A stretch of DNA of 64,000 nucleotides, from assembly GCA_022606135.1 (NCBI GenBank), contig JABYQN010000002.1, positions 2,232,001-2,296,000 on the forward strand. Reading direction: 5' to 3'. Source of the DNA: Fomes fomentarius (lineage: Eukaryota > Basidiomycota > Agaricomycetes > Polyporales > Polyporaceae). Of the stretch, positions 33,401 through 46,200 are shown piece after piece. Made by a program: the position numbers and the translations under genes. Below the pieces are notes generated by a model. The model saw only the letters and a list, made by a program, of their open reading frames with translations. It searched no databases and was not told where the DNA came from. How positions within the stretch are numbered: the first letter of the stretch is position 1; every line of letters starts with the position of its first letter.

Positions 33401-35862
33401 TTCCCGCATTTCGACGGTGGTTCTGTTGTCACCATCTTCGCCCCTGAGGATGTTGAGACGAAGAAGCTCAATGCGACGCTTCGGGAACGGAAGGCACAGC
33501 GCGCAGCGGAGAAGGGCGCTGGTAAGAAGGAGAGCGCACTCAAAGAAGAGAAGGAGGAGTGCGTATATCCGCATTGAACGTGAATCCTCCTGCTGCCAGT
33601 GAAGCTCATGGTTTGGCTTGCAGAGTCAAATTCCATGGCAAGCCGTTTACCTGGGAGAAGATCAACTACCACGTTCCCGTCTCCGGGCCTGAAGGCACCC
33701 GCAGGCTCTTGCACGACGTGTATGGATACGTCAAACCCGGTACGATGACTGCCCTCATGGGCGCATCAGGCGCTGGCAAGACCACCTGTCTCGATGTCCT
33801 CGCGCAAAGGAAGAACATCGGTGTCGTGTCTGGATCCTTGCTGCTCGATGGCAAGCCTCTCGATCTCGATTTCGCCCGAAAGACCGCATACGCCGAACAG
33901 ATGGACGTCCATGAGGGAACCGCCACCATCCGTGAGGCCATGCGCTTCTCTGCATACCTCCGCCAGCCAGCGGACATCCCCAAGGAAGAGAAGGACCGTT
34001 ACGTCGAGGAGATGATCGAAGTGCTTGAGCTGCAAGATCTCGCCGACGCGCTCGTATTCAGTCTGAGTGTCGAAGCCCGCAAGCGTCTCACCATTGGCGT
34101 CGAGCTTGCCAGTCGCCCGTCGCTGCTCTTCCTCGACGAGCCCACGTCAGGTCTCGACGGCCAGAGTGCATGGAACCTTGTCCGCTTCCTTCGCAAGCTT
34201 GCGGACAGCGGTCAGGCAATCTTGTGCACGATCCACCAGCCGTCGTCGCTGCTCATCCAATCGTTCGACAAACTGCTTCTTCTCGAGCGCGGTGGTGAGA
34301 CGGTATACTTCGGAGGCATCGGACCGGATTGCCACATACTCCGCGATTACTTCGCTCGTCATGATGCACACTGCCCGCCGAACGTCAACCCGGCTGAGTT
34401 CATGCTCGACGCTATCGGTGCTGGGCTGACGCCGCGCATGGGTGATCGGGACTGGAACGAGCACTGGCTCGCATCGAAGGAGTTCCAGGATGCCCTGGCG
34501 GAGATCGAGAAGATCAAGCAATCGAATTTGGATGACGGTACTGAGAAAAAGGCTTCTATGTGTAAGTCTCCCCGTCAATGTGTCATGTGTCGTGGACCCT
34601 GTGTCTGATGAATTGTCTGCTCAGACGCGACGCCGTTCTTGCACCAGTTGCGTTACGTCGTGCAGAGGAACAACACGAAGCTCTGGCGCTCCCCCGACTA
34701 TGTGTTCAGCCGGCTCTTCGTCCACGCGTTCATCGCGCTCTGGATTTCCCTTTCGTTCTTGCAGCTGGGCAATGGTCTGCGTGACCTGCAGTATCGCACT
34801 TTCGGAATGTGAGAATTCCCGCCTATGATCCAGGTGTGGTTGTTGCTGACCTATGCCTAGCTTCTGGATAACTATCCTTCCCGCCATCGTTATGGGTCAG
34901 CTCGAGCCTATGTGGATCCTCAGCAGGCGTATCTTCGTCCGAGGTATGTTGTAACCTTTGGCTTGTGTGTATCAAAGAGCTAATGAACTGTGTTACGCAT
35001 TTAACAGAGGCGTCTAGTCGTATTTACTCGCCTTATGTCTTCGCTATCGGACAACTCATTGGGGAGATGCCGTACTCCTTCCTCTGCGGTGTCGTGTACT
35101 GGCTCCTCATGGTACGTCCTCATCGAATACCCGAAGTGTCCTCGAGCTACATGTATCTTCGTAGGTTTTCCCGATGGGCTTCGGCCAAGGCACTGCGGGA
35201 GTCGGCGGCGAGTTCTTCCAGCTGCTCGTCCTCTTGTTCATGGAGCTCTTCGGTGTGAGCTTGGGTCAGTTTATCGGTGCCGTCTCTCCAAGCATGCAGA
35301 TCGCGCCCCTCTTCAACCCGTTCATCATCCTTGTGCTTGGTACCTTCTGCGGTGTGACTATCCCGTACCCGACCCTGGAGGGCTACTGGAGGTGGTTGTA
35401 CGAGCTCAGCCCGTACACCCGCACCCTTGGCGCCATGCTTTCCACCGAGCTTCAGTAAGTCAATGCTTACCGGTTGCTGGTTCCGCAGTGTGCTCACGAA
35501 TGTTTTGCAGCGGCCTCGTTATTCAATGCAAGTCGGACGAGTTCACTCGCTTCGACCCACCTTCGGGCCAGACGTGTGCGGCATGGGCGAACGAGTTTGT
35601 GCAGGGCTTCGGTGGCTACCTGGACAACCCTAACGACACTTCGGCGTGCCGTTATTGCCAGTACGCGGTCGGAGACCAGTTCTTTTTGCCCCTGAACATC
35701 CGCTACGAGAACCGGTGGCGAGACGTATGGGTTCTGTTTGCATTCTCTGGTACGTTATCTCGCCGATGGTCTGTCCGACACTCCGCTGACATCGATGCTG
35801 TAGTTTTCAACTTCATCGTGACTGTAGTTGCGTCTCGCTACCTTCGCTATGCTAAACGTTAG
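30404..35862 (+). CDS. PDR-type (ABCG) full-size ABC transporter
   Basis: Plasma-membrane drug or lipid exporter of the pleiotropic drug resistance family, (NBD-TMD)x2, about 1,480 residues and some 16-18 exons. Start ATG 30404 gives [17 protein letters not shown], followed by the long PDR N-terminus and [18 protein letters not shown]1 has [19 protein letters not shown] (Walker A Lys replaced by Cys), [16 protein letters not shown], a FDNSTRGLD Walker B and [24 protein letters not shown]1 contains FTLSFVSR..., [20 protein letters not shown] and the later membrane helices. NBD2 has [19 protein letters not shown] (intact Walker A), [20 protein letters not shown] (degenerate signature) and [23 protein letters not shown]2 ends in [20 protein letters not shown] 35860-35862. 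The asymmetric ATP sites are standard for this family. Substrate cannot be told. Confidence 0.94.
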
Positions 35863-36250
35863 ATTCACACATGCCGTGTCATCTTTGCTCTACCTCAACA
35901 CCTCTTGATTGCGCATCTGTACACTCATTACAATTACAACACGCATCATGCACGCATCCTATTTAGACCACTACAATCACAGTACTTAATTCCTACTTAC
36001 AGTTCTTTGGGTCATGTTCACATAGCACATGGAGATCGGCAATGCGAATCACATCTAGATTGTGTCAACCTTTCTTGAATTGTTTAGCGATTGTAGTGTG
36101 CACATTGGAATGAGCGTCGAGCGAGAATGTAAGACAGCGAATAGCGAACAGTGAACAGATATTAAGATACACATCGTTGTAGTAGGAGTACAAGGTTTGC
36201 AATCGTATATCAATATCATTGACTTGGGGCGTTGTGGAACTGTGGAGTGG
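35863..36250. other. Convergent intergenic region
   Basis: 3' flanks of the ABC transporter and prefoldin genes, noticeably more AT-rich than its surroundings. No gene seen. Confidence 0.5.
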
Positions 36251-36808
36251 TCAGCCCGTCAAGCAAAGGCGTATCAGAGCGGCGTGAACACGCACGATAT
36301 CACGTAGTTGGGCTTGTGCGTCGTTGAACTGTTTCTCGAGGTACTTGCCCTGGCGGTGGATTCACTTTTCTGGAACGGAATCGCATAGCTAGTCAGCACC
36401 CACCTTCTTCTCGAGATTTTTGATATCATCTGTTAGTTCCTTCTCCTCCTGTCTAAGATCCTTCTCCATAGTCGGACGCGGTACCATCATAAACCTGAGC
36501 AGGGGGATGTAGCGAAGTCGCCGGGGGACGGTGGATCGTACTCACATTTTGCCCACGCCCTTGTACAAATTCACGTCTCCTTGTAGTGAAGTGATCTCCT
36601 CAATAGTGAGCTGCAGGATCCTACGCTCCCGCTCCTTCGCCGAGATCTGTTGTTTGGAGACATTCAGGGCACGCTGCGACTGTACGGCAGTCTGCTGGAT
36701 TTGCACCAGGATCTACCGAGAGGAGAGCAACGATGAGATAACACAACGCGATTAATAGTTCCTTAGTATACACACTTTGCGCAACGTCTCATCCGAGAGG
36801 GTGGCCAT
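36251..36808 (-). CDS. PFD1: Prefoldin subunit 1
   Basis: Beta-type subunit of the hexameric prefoldin chaperone that hands actin and tubulin to the CCT chaperonin. The gene is split into small exons and has no long frame. Spliced: ATG 36808 MATLSDETLRK; ILVQIQQTAVQSQRALNVSK QQISAKERERRILQLTIEEI TSLQGDVNLYKGVGKM; FMMVPRPTMEKDLRQEEKEL TDDIKNLEKK; then GKYLEKQFNDAQAQLRDIVR VHAALIRLCLTG and TGA at 36251-36253. About 130 residues, the usual size. The two long coiled-coil helices flank the beta-hairpin with the YKGVGKMF motif that marks prefoldin 1. Divergent to SNU114. Confidence 0.9.
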
Positions 36809-37112
36809 GGTCTGTGTCTCCTGGAAGACGGACTTCAAGGGTATCGGGACTCGGCAAAGGCGAGCATGATCGTGCTTGGGCAGATCTGCAAGCGCCCAAC
36901 TCGACGCGTTCTTCTCTGCCGCGACTGTGGCTCGCTCTCAAATCACTCCCCTCGGGCTCTCTACCTCCCCTCCCACCGCCAGGCCCTGAAAGTTTCTCGG
37001 GGGCGTGTAAACCGCATTCTTCTACCTGCGCACTGCTGTTGTACTCACCCTTGCAATCTCTTGACGCTCTCGTGGGCCTTCTTGTGACTAATATCCCTCC
37101 CTCCATACAACA
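36809..37112. promoter_or_regulatory. Divergent promoter, PFD1 / SNU114
   Basis: 304 nt between opposed start codons, with pyrimidine-rich tracts near 36960-37070. No TATA box recognised. Open frames across it (for example on the plus strand from 36814) run through the SNU114 start and are not coding. Confidence 0.4.
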
Positions 37113-40100
37113 ATGGCCTCCTTTGAAGACTATGACGAGTTCGGAAACTACATTGGTGCTGACCTTGAGTCAGACGATGAGGAGGAGGAGCTGCAGCAGA
37201 ACCAGTTTGCCCCCCAGCCAGAAGTCCAACCTCTAGAAGGGTTCGAGGAGGAGCCCGCACAAAATGACGATTTGGCCCTCATGGAGATCGATGGTGCGTC
37301 ATCTAGAATTTCTGTATCTGTGCCGTGTCACTAAGAAAACATTAGAACCCACACATAACGCTGTAGTCTTACACGAGGACAAGAAGTACTACCCGTCTGC
37401 TTCTGAGGTATACGGCGAGGACGTTGAGACGCTGGTCCAGGAGGAGGATGCACAACCCCTGTCGGAGCCCATCGTCGCTCCGGTCAAAGTGCGAAAATGG
37501 ACGGTCGAGGAGAAGGACATGCCGGAGACGCGATTTGACAAGGGGTTAGTCCTTTCTTCCTGAACAGTCTACTCACGAGTTTATAGATTTGCTTCAGGTT
37601 CTTGCTAAACATGACTGCGCTCCCCGAGTTCATTCGCAACGTTGCTGTGGTTGGCCACCTGCATCACGGCAAGACCGCGTTGATGGACATGCTTGTGTTC
37701 GAGACACATAAGCTCACATGGGACTCTGACCACCAGGTGCGCAGCGAACATAAGTAGTCATTTTGTGTTGCATCCTGATGGCAAGAATCTAGACGCGTTA
37801 CACGGATACCCACGTCCTCTCCCGAGAACGGCAAATCTCTCTCAAGTCCTCCCCGATGTCTCTCGTACTGTCGAATAGCTACGGGAAGTCCCATCTTATC
37901 CACCTGATCGACACCCCCGGTCACGTCAACTTTGTGGACGAAGTAGCCAGTGCCATCCGGTTGGTTGACGGCGTTCTCCTCGTAGTTGACGTCGTGGAAG
38001 GGGTGATGTGCAATACAGAGGCTATCATCCGCCATGCGCTCCAAGAAGGTGTCAAAATAACTCTCGTCGTGAACAAGATTGACCGACTAATCCTTGAGCT
38101 GCGCATCAAGCCCGCTGACGCATACTACAAGATTAAGCATACAATCGAAGAAATCAACACTTTCATTAGGTAAATGCACTGTAATATCGCCATGGCTGCA
38201 GCTTGTTAATGTGCGCGCAGTGGGATCAACCCTGACCCAGACTTGCGACTCAGTCCCGAGAACGGGAATGTCGCATTCGCGAGCACTGATATGCATTGGT
38301 GCTTCACGCTACGCTCGTTTGCGCAGATGTATGCGGATACTTACGGTGGGTACTCGCATCGGTGCGCCTATATGCGGGAATTGATGCATGTTTTCTGTAG
38401 GTTCTATCGATGTTAACGCCTTCGCGGACCGTCTATGGGGTGACATCTGGTTCAACAACGGAACTCGCAAGTTCACGCGCAAACCTGCTGACCCCGAAGC
38501 GAACCGTTCATTCGTGCACTTCATCTTGGAACCGTTGTACAAGCTATATAGCCAGGTTCTCAGCGAGGAGACTGACTCCCTCAAGGAGACGTTAGCCGGC
38601 CTTGGCATTCAGCTCAAGCCTATCATGTACAAGATGGACGTGCGGCCACTCCTGAAGGTGGTTCTTGACCAGTTCTTCGGGCCTGCAGTCGGGTTAGTGG
38701 ACTTGATCACGGAGCACATACCATCTCCCGCGGAAGCCACTCGGTCAAAGGTTCATACATGAGGCTATACAAAATGTCTCGACGGCTTACAGATTTTGCG
38801 CAGGTCCAGAGCACATATCTGGGGCCACTGTCTTCCGAGCTCGTGCAGTCCATGCAGGAATGCAATCCCGAGGGACCGGTCATGGTGCAGATTGCCAAAT
38901 TGTACCACACTACGGACGCGCAGTCTTTCCGTGCGTTCGGCCGTGTCATCAGTGGTACTCTGCGTAAGGGCATGGATGTCAAGGTGCTTGGAGAAGGTTA
39001 CTCGCCAGAAGATGAGGAGGACATGGTTAAGGCACAAGTCGAGGACATCTGGTTCAGCGAATCGAGGTTAGTGCCTCAGAATCTTCCAGTCAACCCAATG
39101 TCTGAGGGTGGTACAGGTACTACATCCCCGCAGAGGAGGCCCCAGCAGGGAACCTTGTTCTTTTGGGTGGCGTCGACGCATCGATCTCTAAGACTGCCAC
39201 CATTGCTGGGATCGACATTGAGGACGACCTGAACATCTTCCGCCCAATCAAGCATATGACACAGTCTGTGCTCAAGATTGCCATCGAGCCCATCGCGCCT
39301 TCAGAACTGCCGAAGATGCTCTCGGGCCTGCGGAGCGTCAACAAATCGTATCCGCTTGTGGCGACTAAGGTCGAGGAGAGTGGCGAGCATGTTCTCATCG
39401 GCACCGGCGAGCTCTACCTTGACTGCGTCATGCACGATCTCAGGCGACTGTTCTCGGAGATTGAGATCAAGGTGTCGGACCCGGTCACGAAGTTTGCGGA
39501 GACGGTGCTCGAGACGAGTGCGCTGAAGTGCTATGCTGACACGCCCAACAAGAAGTGCGCACCTTCCGTCTTCTCCTGACCTTGATGATGACCGTGCCTA
39601 TGCTCACCGGATATCGGATATCCGCAGGAACCGTCTCACGATGATTGCAGAACCGCTAGAACGTGGGATTGCAGAGGACATTGAGACCGGCCGGGTGAAC
39701 ATGCGCATGACAGCGAAGGAGCGTGGGAAGTTTTTCGAGGATAAGTACCAGTGGGACTTGCTCGCGTCCCGGTCAATATGGGCATTTGGGCCCGATGACA
39801 GTGGCCCGAATATCTTGCTCGATGATACTCTGCCTTCGCAGGTCGACAAGAAGCTGCTGGGGACAGTCAAGGAGCACATCAAGCAAGGCTTCCAGTGGGG
39901 TACCCGTGAGGGCCCGCTATGCGACGAACGTGAGTTCTATGGTATCTCTCCTAGTTCCGCATTGTACTGAGATGACCGCGGTGCAGCTATGCGGAATGTC
40001 AAGTTCCGGATACTTGACGCAAGCTTGGCACAAGAACCAATCTACCGAGGAGGAGGACAGATTGTCCCTACTGCTCGTCGAGTGTGCTACTCTTCATTCC

Positions 40101-40741
40101 TCATGGTGCGGACAGTCGTGCTACGTCATTCCTTCCAAACATCTTCTGAAGGAAACCTAGGCTGCACCTCGGTTGATGGAGCCCATATACTTCGTCGAAG
40201 TGCAAGCTCCGGCGGACTGTATTTCCGCGGTGTACACTGTGCTCGCAAGACGCCGCGGTCACGTTACGCAGGACATCCCGAAGGCCGGGTCACCGTTGTA
40301 CACGGTGAAGGCACTCATCCCCGTTATCGACGCGAACGGATTCGAGGCGGACCTGCGGACGGCAACGCAGGGCCAGGCGTTCTGCCTTCAAACGTTCGAT
40401 CACTGGTCTATTGTGCCGGGTGAGTGTGTTTGCATATTTAGCATAGGGCGAAGGCCGGAGTAATCGGCGTAACTGAATGTGATGTGAAACGCAGGTGATC
40501 CCACCGACACAAGCATCAAACTTCGCCCTCTGGAACCGGCGTCCGGGCAGGCGCTGGCACGCGACCTTGTGCTGAAGACGCGGAGACGGAAGGGGTTGGG
40601 CGACCAGATCTCGGTGTCAAAGTATCTGGACGACGAGTTTATAGTGGGTGTCTCTGTGTGTTGTGTGTCGAGTGCGTGCTGACGATCATTCTGTGACAGC
40701 TTGCGCTGTCTGCGTCAGGGCACGCAGACCTGCTTGGGTAG
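37113..40741 (+). CDS. SNU114: U5 snRNP GTPase SNU114 (EFTUD2)
   Basis: EF2-like GTPase of the U5 snRNP that controls Brr2 unwinding and spliceosome disassembly. ATG 37113 gives [20 protein letters not shown] and the acidic N-terminus typical of the family. G1 is [16 protein letters not shown], the switch region [20 protein letters not shown]3 [13 protein letters not shown]4 [13 protein letters not shown]. Further blocks: [28 protein letters not shown]-like [90 protein letters not shown], and the domain IV-V part [39 protein letters not shown] with [14 protein letters not shown]. The C-terminus is KYLDDEF, then [13 protein letters not shown], with TAG 40739-40741. About 980 residues in roughly a dozen exons; all GTPase motifs are intact. 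Confidence 0.95.
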
Positions 40742-40881
40742 TGTACGAGGGGGTGTGTAGTAATGTAGGGCGCTATGGAACTGCTTTCTGCTGTCGCTGT
40801 CAGACACGGTCTCCGTGCGTGAGGAGCGTGGGAGATGGAACGCGCTGGAAAGGTTGATACGAGCGTCTAATCTATGAGGCT

Positions 40882-40888
40882 ACGTGGC
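40882..40888 (+). promoter_or_regulatory. Possible UPR-type element upstream of calnexin
   Basis: ACGTGGC within TACGTGGCAG, about 140 nt before the calnexin start. The same ACGTGGC heptamer lies before the RAMP4 start (15023-15029). The match to the ACGTGG core of UPR elements is suggestive only. Confidence 0.25.
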
Positions 40889-41028
40889 AGGACGCGCGCG
40901 GGAAACAGCCGAGGGGCAGTTATTAGAGAGCGCCTGTTGTATGCCAGCTAACAAGCTCTCTCTCATTCCCTCGTTCTTTCCTTCGCCCAACCCACTTGCT
41001 TTCCACCCGTCTCGGTCCTTCGTACACA

Positions 41029-43010
41029 ATGCGAAGCGTAGCGCTCTCTGCCCTGCTTGCCGTTGCCGTATCCGTCTCGGCAGCAGAAGACATCCCCAAA
41101 CCATCCTTCAAGGTTTGTCAATACCCCGCATTACTTCGCATAGTCTGAGTATAGAGCATGCTAACCTCTCGCGCGCATACAGCCTACTTCTATCAAGGCC
41201 CCCTTCCTCGAACAATTCACTGACGACTGGTCTGAGCGGTGGACGCCGTCCGAGGCCACCAAGAAGACCGCCGTAGGCGGTGAGACGTTCAGCTATGTTG
41301 GCAAGTGGGAGGTCGAAGACGCCGTCGAGCCCTCCATTGAGGGCGACAAGGGTCTCGTAGCCAAGTCCAAGGCTGCCCACCACGCCATCTCCGCCCCCTT
41401 CTCCCAGCCTATCGGCTTCAGTGAGAAGCCCCTCGTCGTTCAGTACGAAGTCAAGTATCAGAAGGGCGGTAACTGCGGTGGTGGTTACTTGAAGCTGCTC
41501 GAGAACGGTTTCCAGACTGCCGGCAAGGAGTTCGATGACAAGACTCCTTGGACCGTCATGTTTGGTCCCGACTTGACCTGCCCTGGCACGAAGGTACGTT
41601 GCAGTACCAGTCGCGGTCCGTAGCGCCCGTGCTACTGGACGCGTTCTCGACCGTGTGACGCGTTTACTCACTTGAAATGCGCGTTGCAGATCCACTTCAT
41701 CTTCCGCCACAAGAGCCCCATCACCGGCGAGTTTGAGGAGAAGCACCTCAAGCTTCCTCCCAAGCCCAACTTCGGCAAGTCTACGAACCTCTACACCCTC
41801 CACCTCTTCCCGAACAACACATACGACGTGCTGTTCAACGGCGAGAGCCACAACCTCGGCAGCCTCCTCGAGGACTTCAACCCTTCCGTCAACCCCGAAA
41901 AGGAGATTGATGACCCTGATGATAAGAAGCCCGAGGACTGGGTTGACGAAAAGAGAATCGCTGACCCGGATGCCACGAAGGTCAGTAGTTCTGTCTATAC
42001 AATTGTTTGGAGTAGCAAGCTTAATCTGTTCATAGCCTGATGACTGGGACGAGGACGCTCCGTATGAGATCCCTGATGAGGATGCTGTCAAGCCTGAGGG
42101 CTGGCTCGATGATGAACCTGAATTCGTCCCCGACCCTGGTAAGTCTGTTTAACATGTTGTGTCGGAGTGGAACGCGATATTCATGGCATGCATCAGACGC
42201 TGAGAAGCCTGAGGAGTGGGATGATGAGGAAGACGGTGATTGGATCGCGCCCACCGTCCGTAACCCCAAGTGCGACGAGGCCCCCGGATGTGGCGAGTGG
42301 AAGCGCCCCTACAAGGCCAACCCCAGCTACAAGGGCAAATGGTACGCCCCGATGATTGACAACCCCGCATACAAGGGCGAATGGGCTCCGCGCAAGATCC
42401 CCAACCCGAACTACTTCGAGGACGTCAACCCCGTCAAGAGCCTTGTGCCCATTGGTGGTGTTGGTATCGAGCTCTGGTCCATGACTGAGGACATTCTATT
42501 CGACAACGTCTACGTTGGTCACTCCGTTGAGGACGCTCGCAAGCTTGCCGAGGAGACCTACTTCGTCAAGAAGGCGATAGAGGAGGCGGCTGAGAAGGCT
42601 GCGGACAAGGCTGACGAGGATGAGGATGCCGCGATTGATTTCAAGGCCGACCCCGTCGAGTTCATCCGCAGCAAGGTCTTCAAGTTCGTCGAGCTCGCGA
42701 AGGTTGACCCTGTCCTCGCGTTCAAGACTCAACCCGAGACTGGCGCGGGCCTCGCTCTTGGTGTCGTCACTCTATTCGGTATGCTAGGTGTCCTCTTCGG
42801 TTTCGTTGGCGCACAGCAAAAACCTATCACCAAGGTGATTACATCCTGCATACGTGTTGGAATAGGGATCGCTAATTATATGTTTTCTTTCCGCAGTCGC
42901 CCAAGAAGACCGACGCGCCCACGGCCGACGACAAGTCAAAGACTGAGAAGGCGCCTGTTGCGCCCGCTGGTGGCGAGCAGAAGGAGACGACTTTGAAGAA
43001 GCGGAAGTAA
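41029..43010 (+). CDS. CNX1: Calnexin
   Basis: ER membrane lectin chaperone that holds monoglucosylated glycoproteins for folding. ATG 41029 opens a signal peptide, [20 protein letters not shown]. The globular lectin half contains [32 protein letters not shown] (the family signature with the paired Cys), [19 protein letters not shown] and [19 protein letters not shown]. The P-domain arm has the expected repeats: [59 protein letters not shown], then [19 protein letters not shown] and [20 protein letters not shown]. One membrane helix follows, [20 protein letters not shown], and after the last intron a cytosolic tail ending LKKRK, TAA 43008-43010. About 540 residues, 7 exons. A 327-codon open frame on the opposite strand is a codon-bias shadow. 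Confidence 0.95.
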
Positions 43011-43205
43011 AAGGGACATACCCATTCCCGTTCCTTCGTCGCTATCGCGTCGTCGTTAGTCCCACGCTCTGTGCTGTTTGGAAAGTCATGGCATTTCTTA
43101 ATATATAGGGCTTGCGAGGAAACCGTTGTGTGATCTGTTTGTATGCATCCAGCGTGCGTCGCATGTGCGAATCGCGTTATGTATTGGTGAATGGCACAAG
43201 TATGG

Positions 43206-46200
43206 TTAGAAATACAGACTGGCAGCGAATACGACTGCAAGAATACCAGGTGGTTAGGCGTTACAACGAGCAGAGGATTAATAAACGTACTGTCTCGCTT
43301 GATTTTGATTTGTGCTTCTTCCATTTTCTTGAATAGTTCCGCGTCACCGATGACACGAGCTGCATCTCTCACCTCCCGACAAGTCTCATCCAACCGAGTG
43401 ATACATCGGACAATAGTTCCCTCCGCAACGTCTGTGAGTTCAGTGATCTGTTCGAATGGCTGCATAGAGGTTAGCCATCACATGTTATTGAAACGCTACC
43501 CATGTGGTCGACCACTACTCACCATTCCTCTTGCCCACTCGTACACGACCTCGACGAGGCCTGCTTTGAGTGCACGGAACTCCTCTGCTGCAACTTTGTG
43601 CCTATCCTGGACAGCCCCGACCCGTTCTGCGATGCCCATGACCGCATCTAGACCCTCCTTGAGTTTCGGTGGGATGACGGGTTCGACCTCGGTCTTCTCT
43701 TGGAAGACGAAGCAGGAGAGGAGGGCGACAACTTCTTCCGGGTCGTAGTTGGCGAGTGCGTTCTCGAGGATGAGCTCTGTGAGGACTAACTCGTTGGCGG
43801 AGTTGATCTGTGGGCCAACGCAGTAGGGTCAGTCGATCTGCTCGAGTTGGATGAGAGTGCATGTCGGATATATATCTGACCTCGCATGCGACACGACCCT
43901 TGAGAAGCACGGTGGAGTTGTCGTCGATGAATTTGAGCTCCTTCAGAACGTCGATGCGTTGCTCGTAGTCCGGGATGAGTTCGAGATTTTCGTCCGATAT
44001 CGCACGCTTGAGGTTGGCGATGTTGGCCGCTAGTAACTTCTTGCTGTGCGTGAACAGGTACTATGGGGACGGTCAGGCGGTGCGTCCTCTCGATTAGATA
44101 GTGCTGGACTGTGCCACTCACGTGCTCTTCGAATTTCGGGCAAGACGTGCAGGCGAACTTATCTAGTCGACGGATGAGCTCGTCTCTGCGACGCAGCAAA
44201 TCCTGAAATTCCAGCCGCCTTGTCTTTCCCCAAGCAGCCTCTGGGATCGAGCCGGCTTGCAGCCACTCGTTCAAGACTCCCTGCAGAGATTGTACAGCAG
44301 CATTCATGGCAGAGATACGAAGCCCATCTACGATCATCGAGGTATCAACCTAAAGACAGTGTTTTAGTTTCAGATGGCCGTACTTCTCGGGCCTTCTCAC
44401 CTTGATACTCTGGTATGCCGCCATGACAATGCTGCTCAGAGGGACAGTAGTCAATTCGTACTGGGGCTCGTCAATTAGCATCCATTCCGGAAGAGGTGGC
44501 CATCGTGGAGGGAGAGCCTGCGGATCTACGTCTACAGAAACGATGAACATGGGATTGCCGTACAGACAACAATGGTACTCACCACCCTGCCTCTTTTTGG
44601 TGTCTGGAGATACCACGGCAAGCACATAGTATAACTTCTCCTTGTTCTCTAGTCCTTTAACCGGAGCGGGGGCCACTTTGAGGAACACCCCTATGTTCCA
44701 TTTGAAGTGCTAGTTTCACGCTAGAGTCAGAGCTATAAGACTCCCGTTACGGGATGTAGCTCACCCCGTCTCGTAGGATAATAACCCGTCCTGAAGTCAG
44801 GTGTCTTCCGCCGGCCCTAGTCGCCATCACCAACAGTTCGTCGTTCAACTCCACAATCTCGAATGAGGTGTCATAGAAGCGTTCGATGTCGAGTGTGCAC
44901 ACATCGCAATCAAGCTGGGGCATGCTGTACAATTTCCGTTCCGTCTATATGACCGCGAGCGTCTCAGTACGGATGGCCGCATAGATAAACACCTCGATGC
45001 ACGAAGACGCACCTCAGCCACCTTCTTCTGATTCTCAGGCAGGAGCCTCTGTGATGCATTCTCGGAGAAGCTACGTTTGATCATTTCCTCCACACGCAGT
45101 GCCTCAACACGAAGCAAGTTCAAGATCATGTTGTACGTAAGGCGGAATTGCGACTGCAATTTATTGGGCGTCCCCAAGATCATGGTTTGAAGGGTAGTTT
45201 GCTTAGGCGAGGCATGGGTGAGCCTGTAAGCTGTCCGAAATGACAACCGAGTATTGTAACCTCACCTCTGGGCATTCATCATTGGCGACAATAATGACGG
45301 TTCCAGTAGCATCTAGACCACGGCGCCCCGCTCGGCCAGCCATTTGCGTGTATTCCCCCGGAAGAATGTCCCTGAAGCTGCGTCCATCATGTTTTCTGAT
45401 ATGCGAGAAGACCACACATTTTGCTGGCATGTTCACGCCCTAGATGATAGAGCGTCCTCATCTATCACTGAACGCATATATCTCGATATCAGGCGCGAAC
45501 GCACCATTGCGAAGGTCTCTGTTGCGAAGAGAACCTTCACCAGCCCGCGGGCGAAGAGAATCTCGACCACCTGTATGACGTATACGTCACGAGGCCCGCC
45601 AACAGATCGGACAAATGTTGTCGCCTACCTCTTTAACAATGGGCAGGAGGCCGCCATGATGCACGCCTATTCCGCGCGAAAGCAAGTCTCGCATTCGGCG
45701 GATCTGCGGCAGCTGTTTGTCAGACCCTATGGCCGGTGCATTGTGTATGAGAATCTCCGAAGGACCCTGATAATTGTCAGCGTCCTACCTTTCAACCGGG
45801 AGAGCGCCTTCTCGATGGCGACATGAATCTCGCTCTTCTCTACAGCCGTACAGAGGTCAGCATTCGTCAGGGTTCCTGCGTTCTCTTCGCAGCGCTTTTT
45901 AGAAAAGGTGAAGACGACGACCGGGAGTAGCGCTCGATTCTTGAGGTGATTGAGTAAGTGGACGTATAGGTTTTTATCTGGTTGGTGGAATGTTCTTGAG
46001 GGCCCCCTCCGCGGGAGGGTGGACCTCCCCTAGATGGCGTTCCTCGTGGTGGTGGCCCGCCCCGCTGTCCACGTCCTGATGGTCCACCCCGCTGTCCACG
46101 TTGAGGCGCAGCTGCACGTGCACCCAGCCTCTGGACGGGTGGTAGTCCTGCTTTCTCGCGTTCCTTATCTTGCTTGCGCCGCAGTGCCTCTCCAGCACTC

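Noticed and set aside
41108..42091. 327-codon open frame on the minus strand opposite calnexin
   Set aside because: It is fully antisense to well-conserved calnexin exons and introns, has Val/Leu-rich composition typical of the complement of acidic GA-rich codons, and matches no family.
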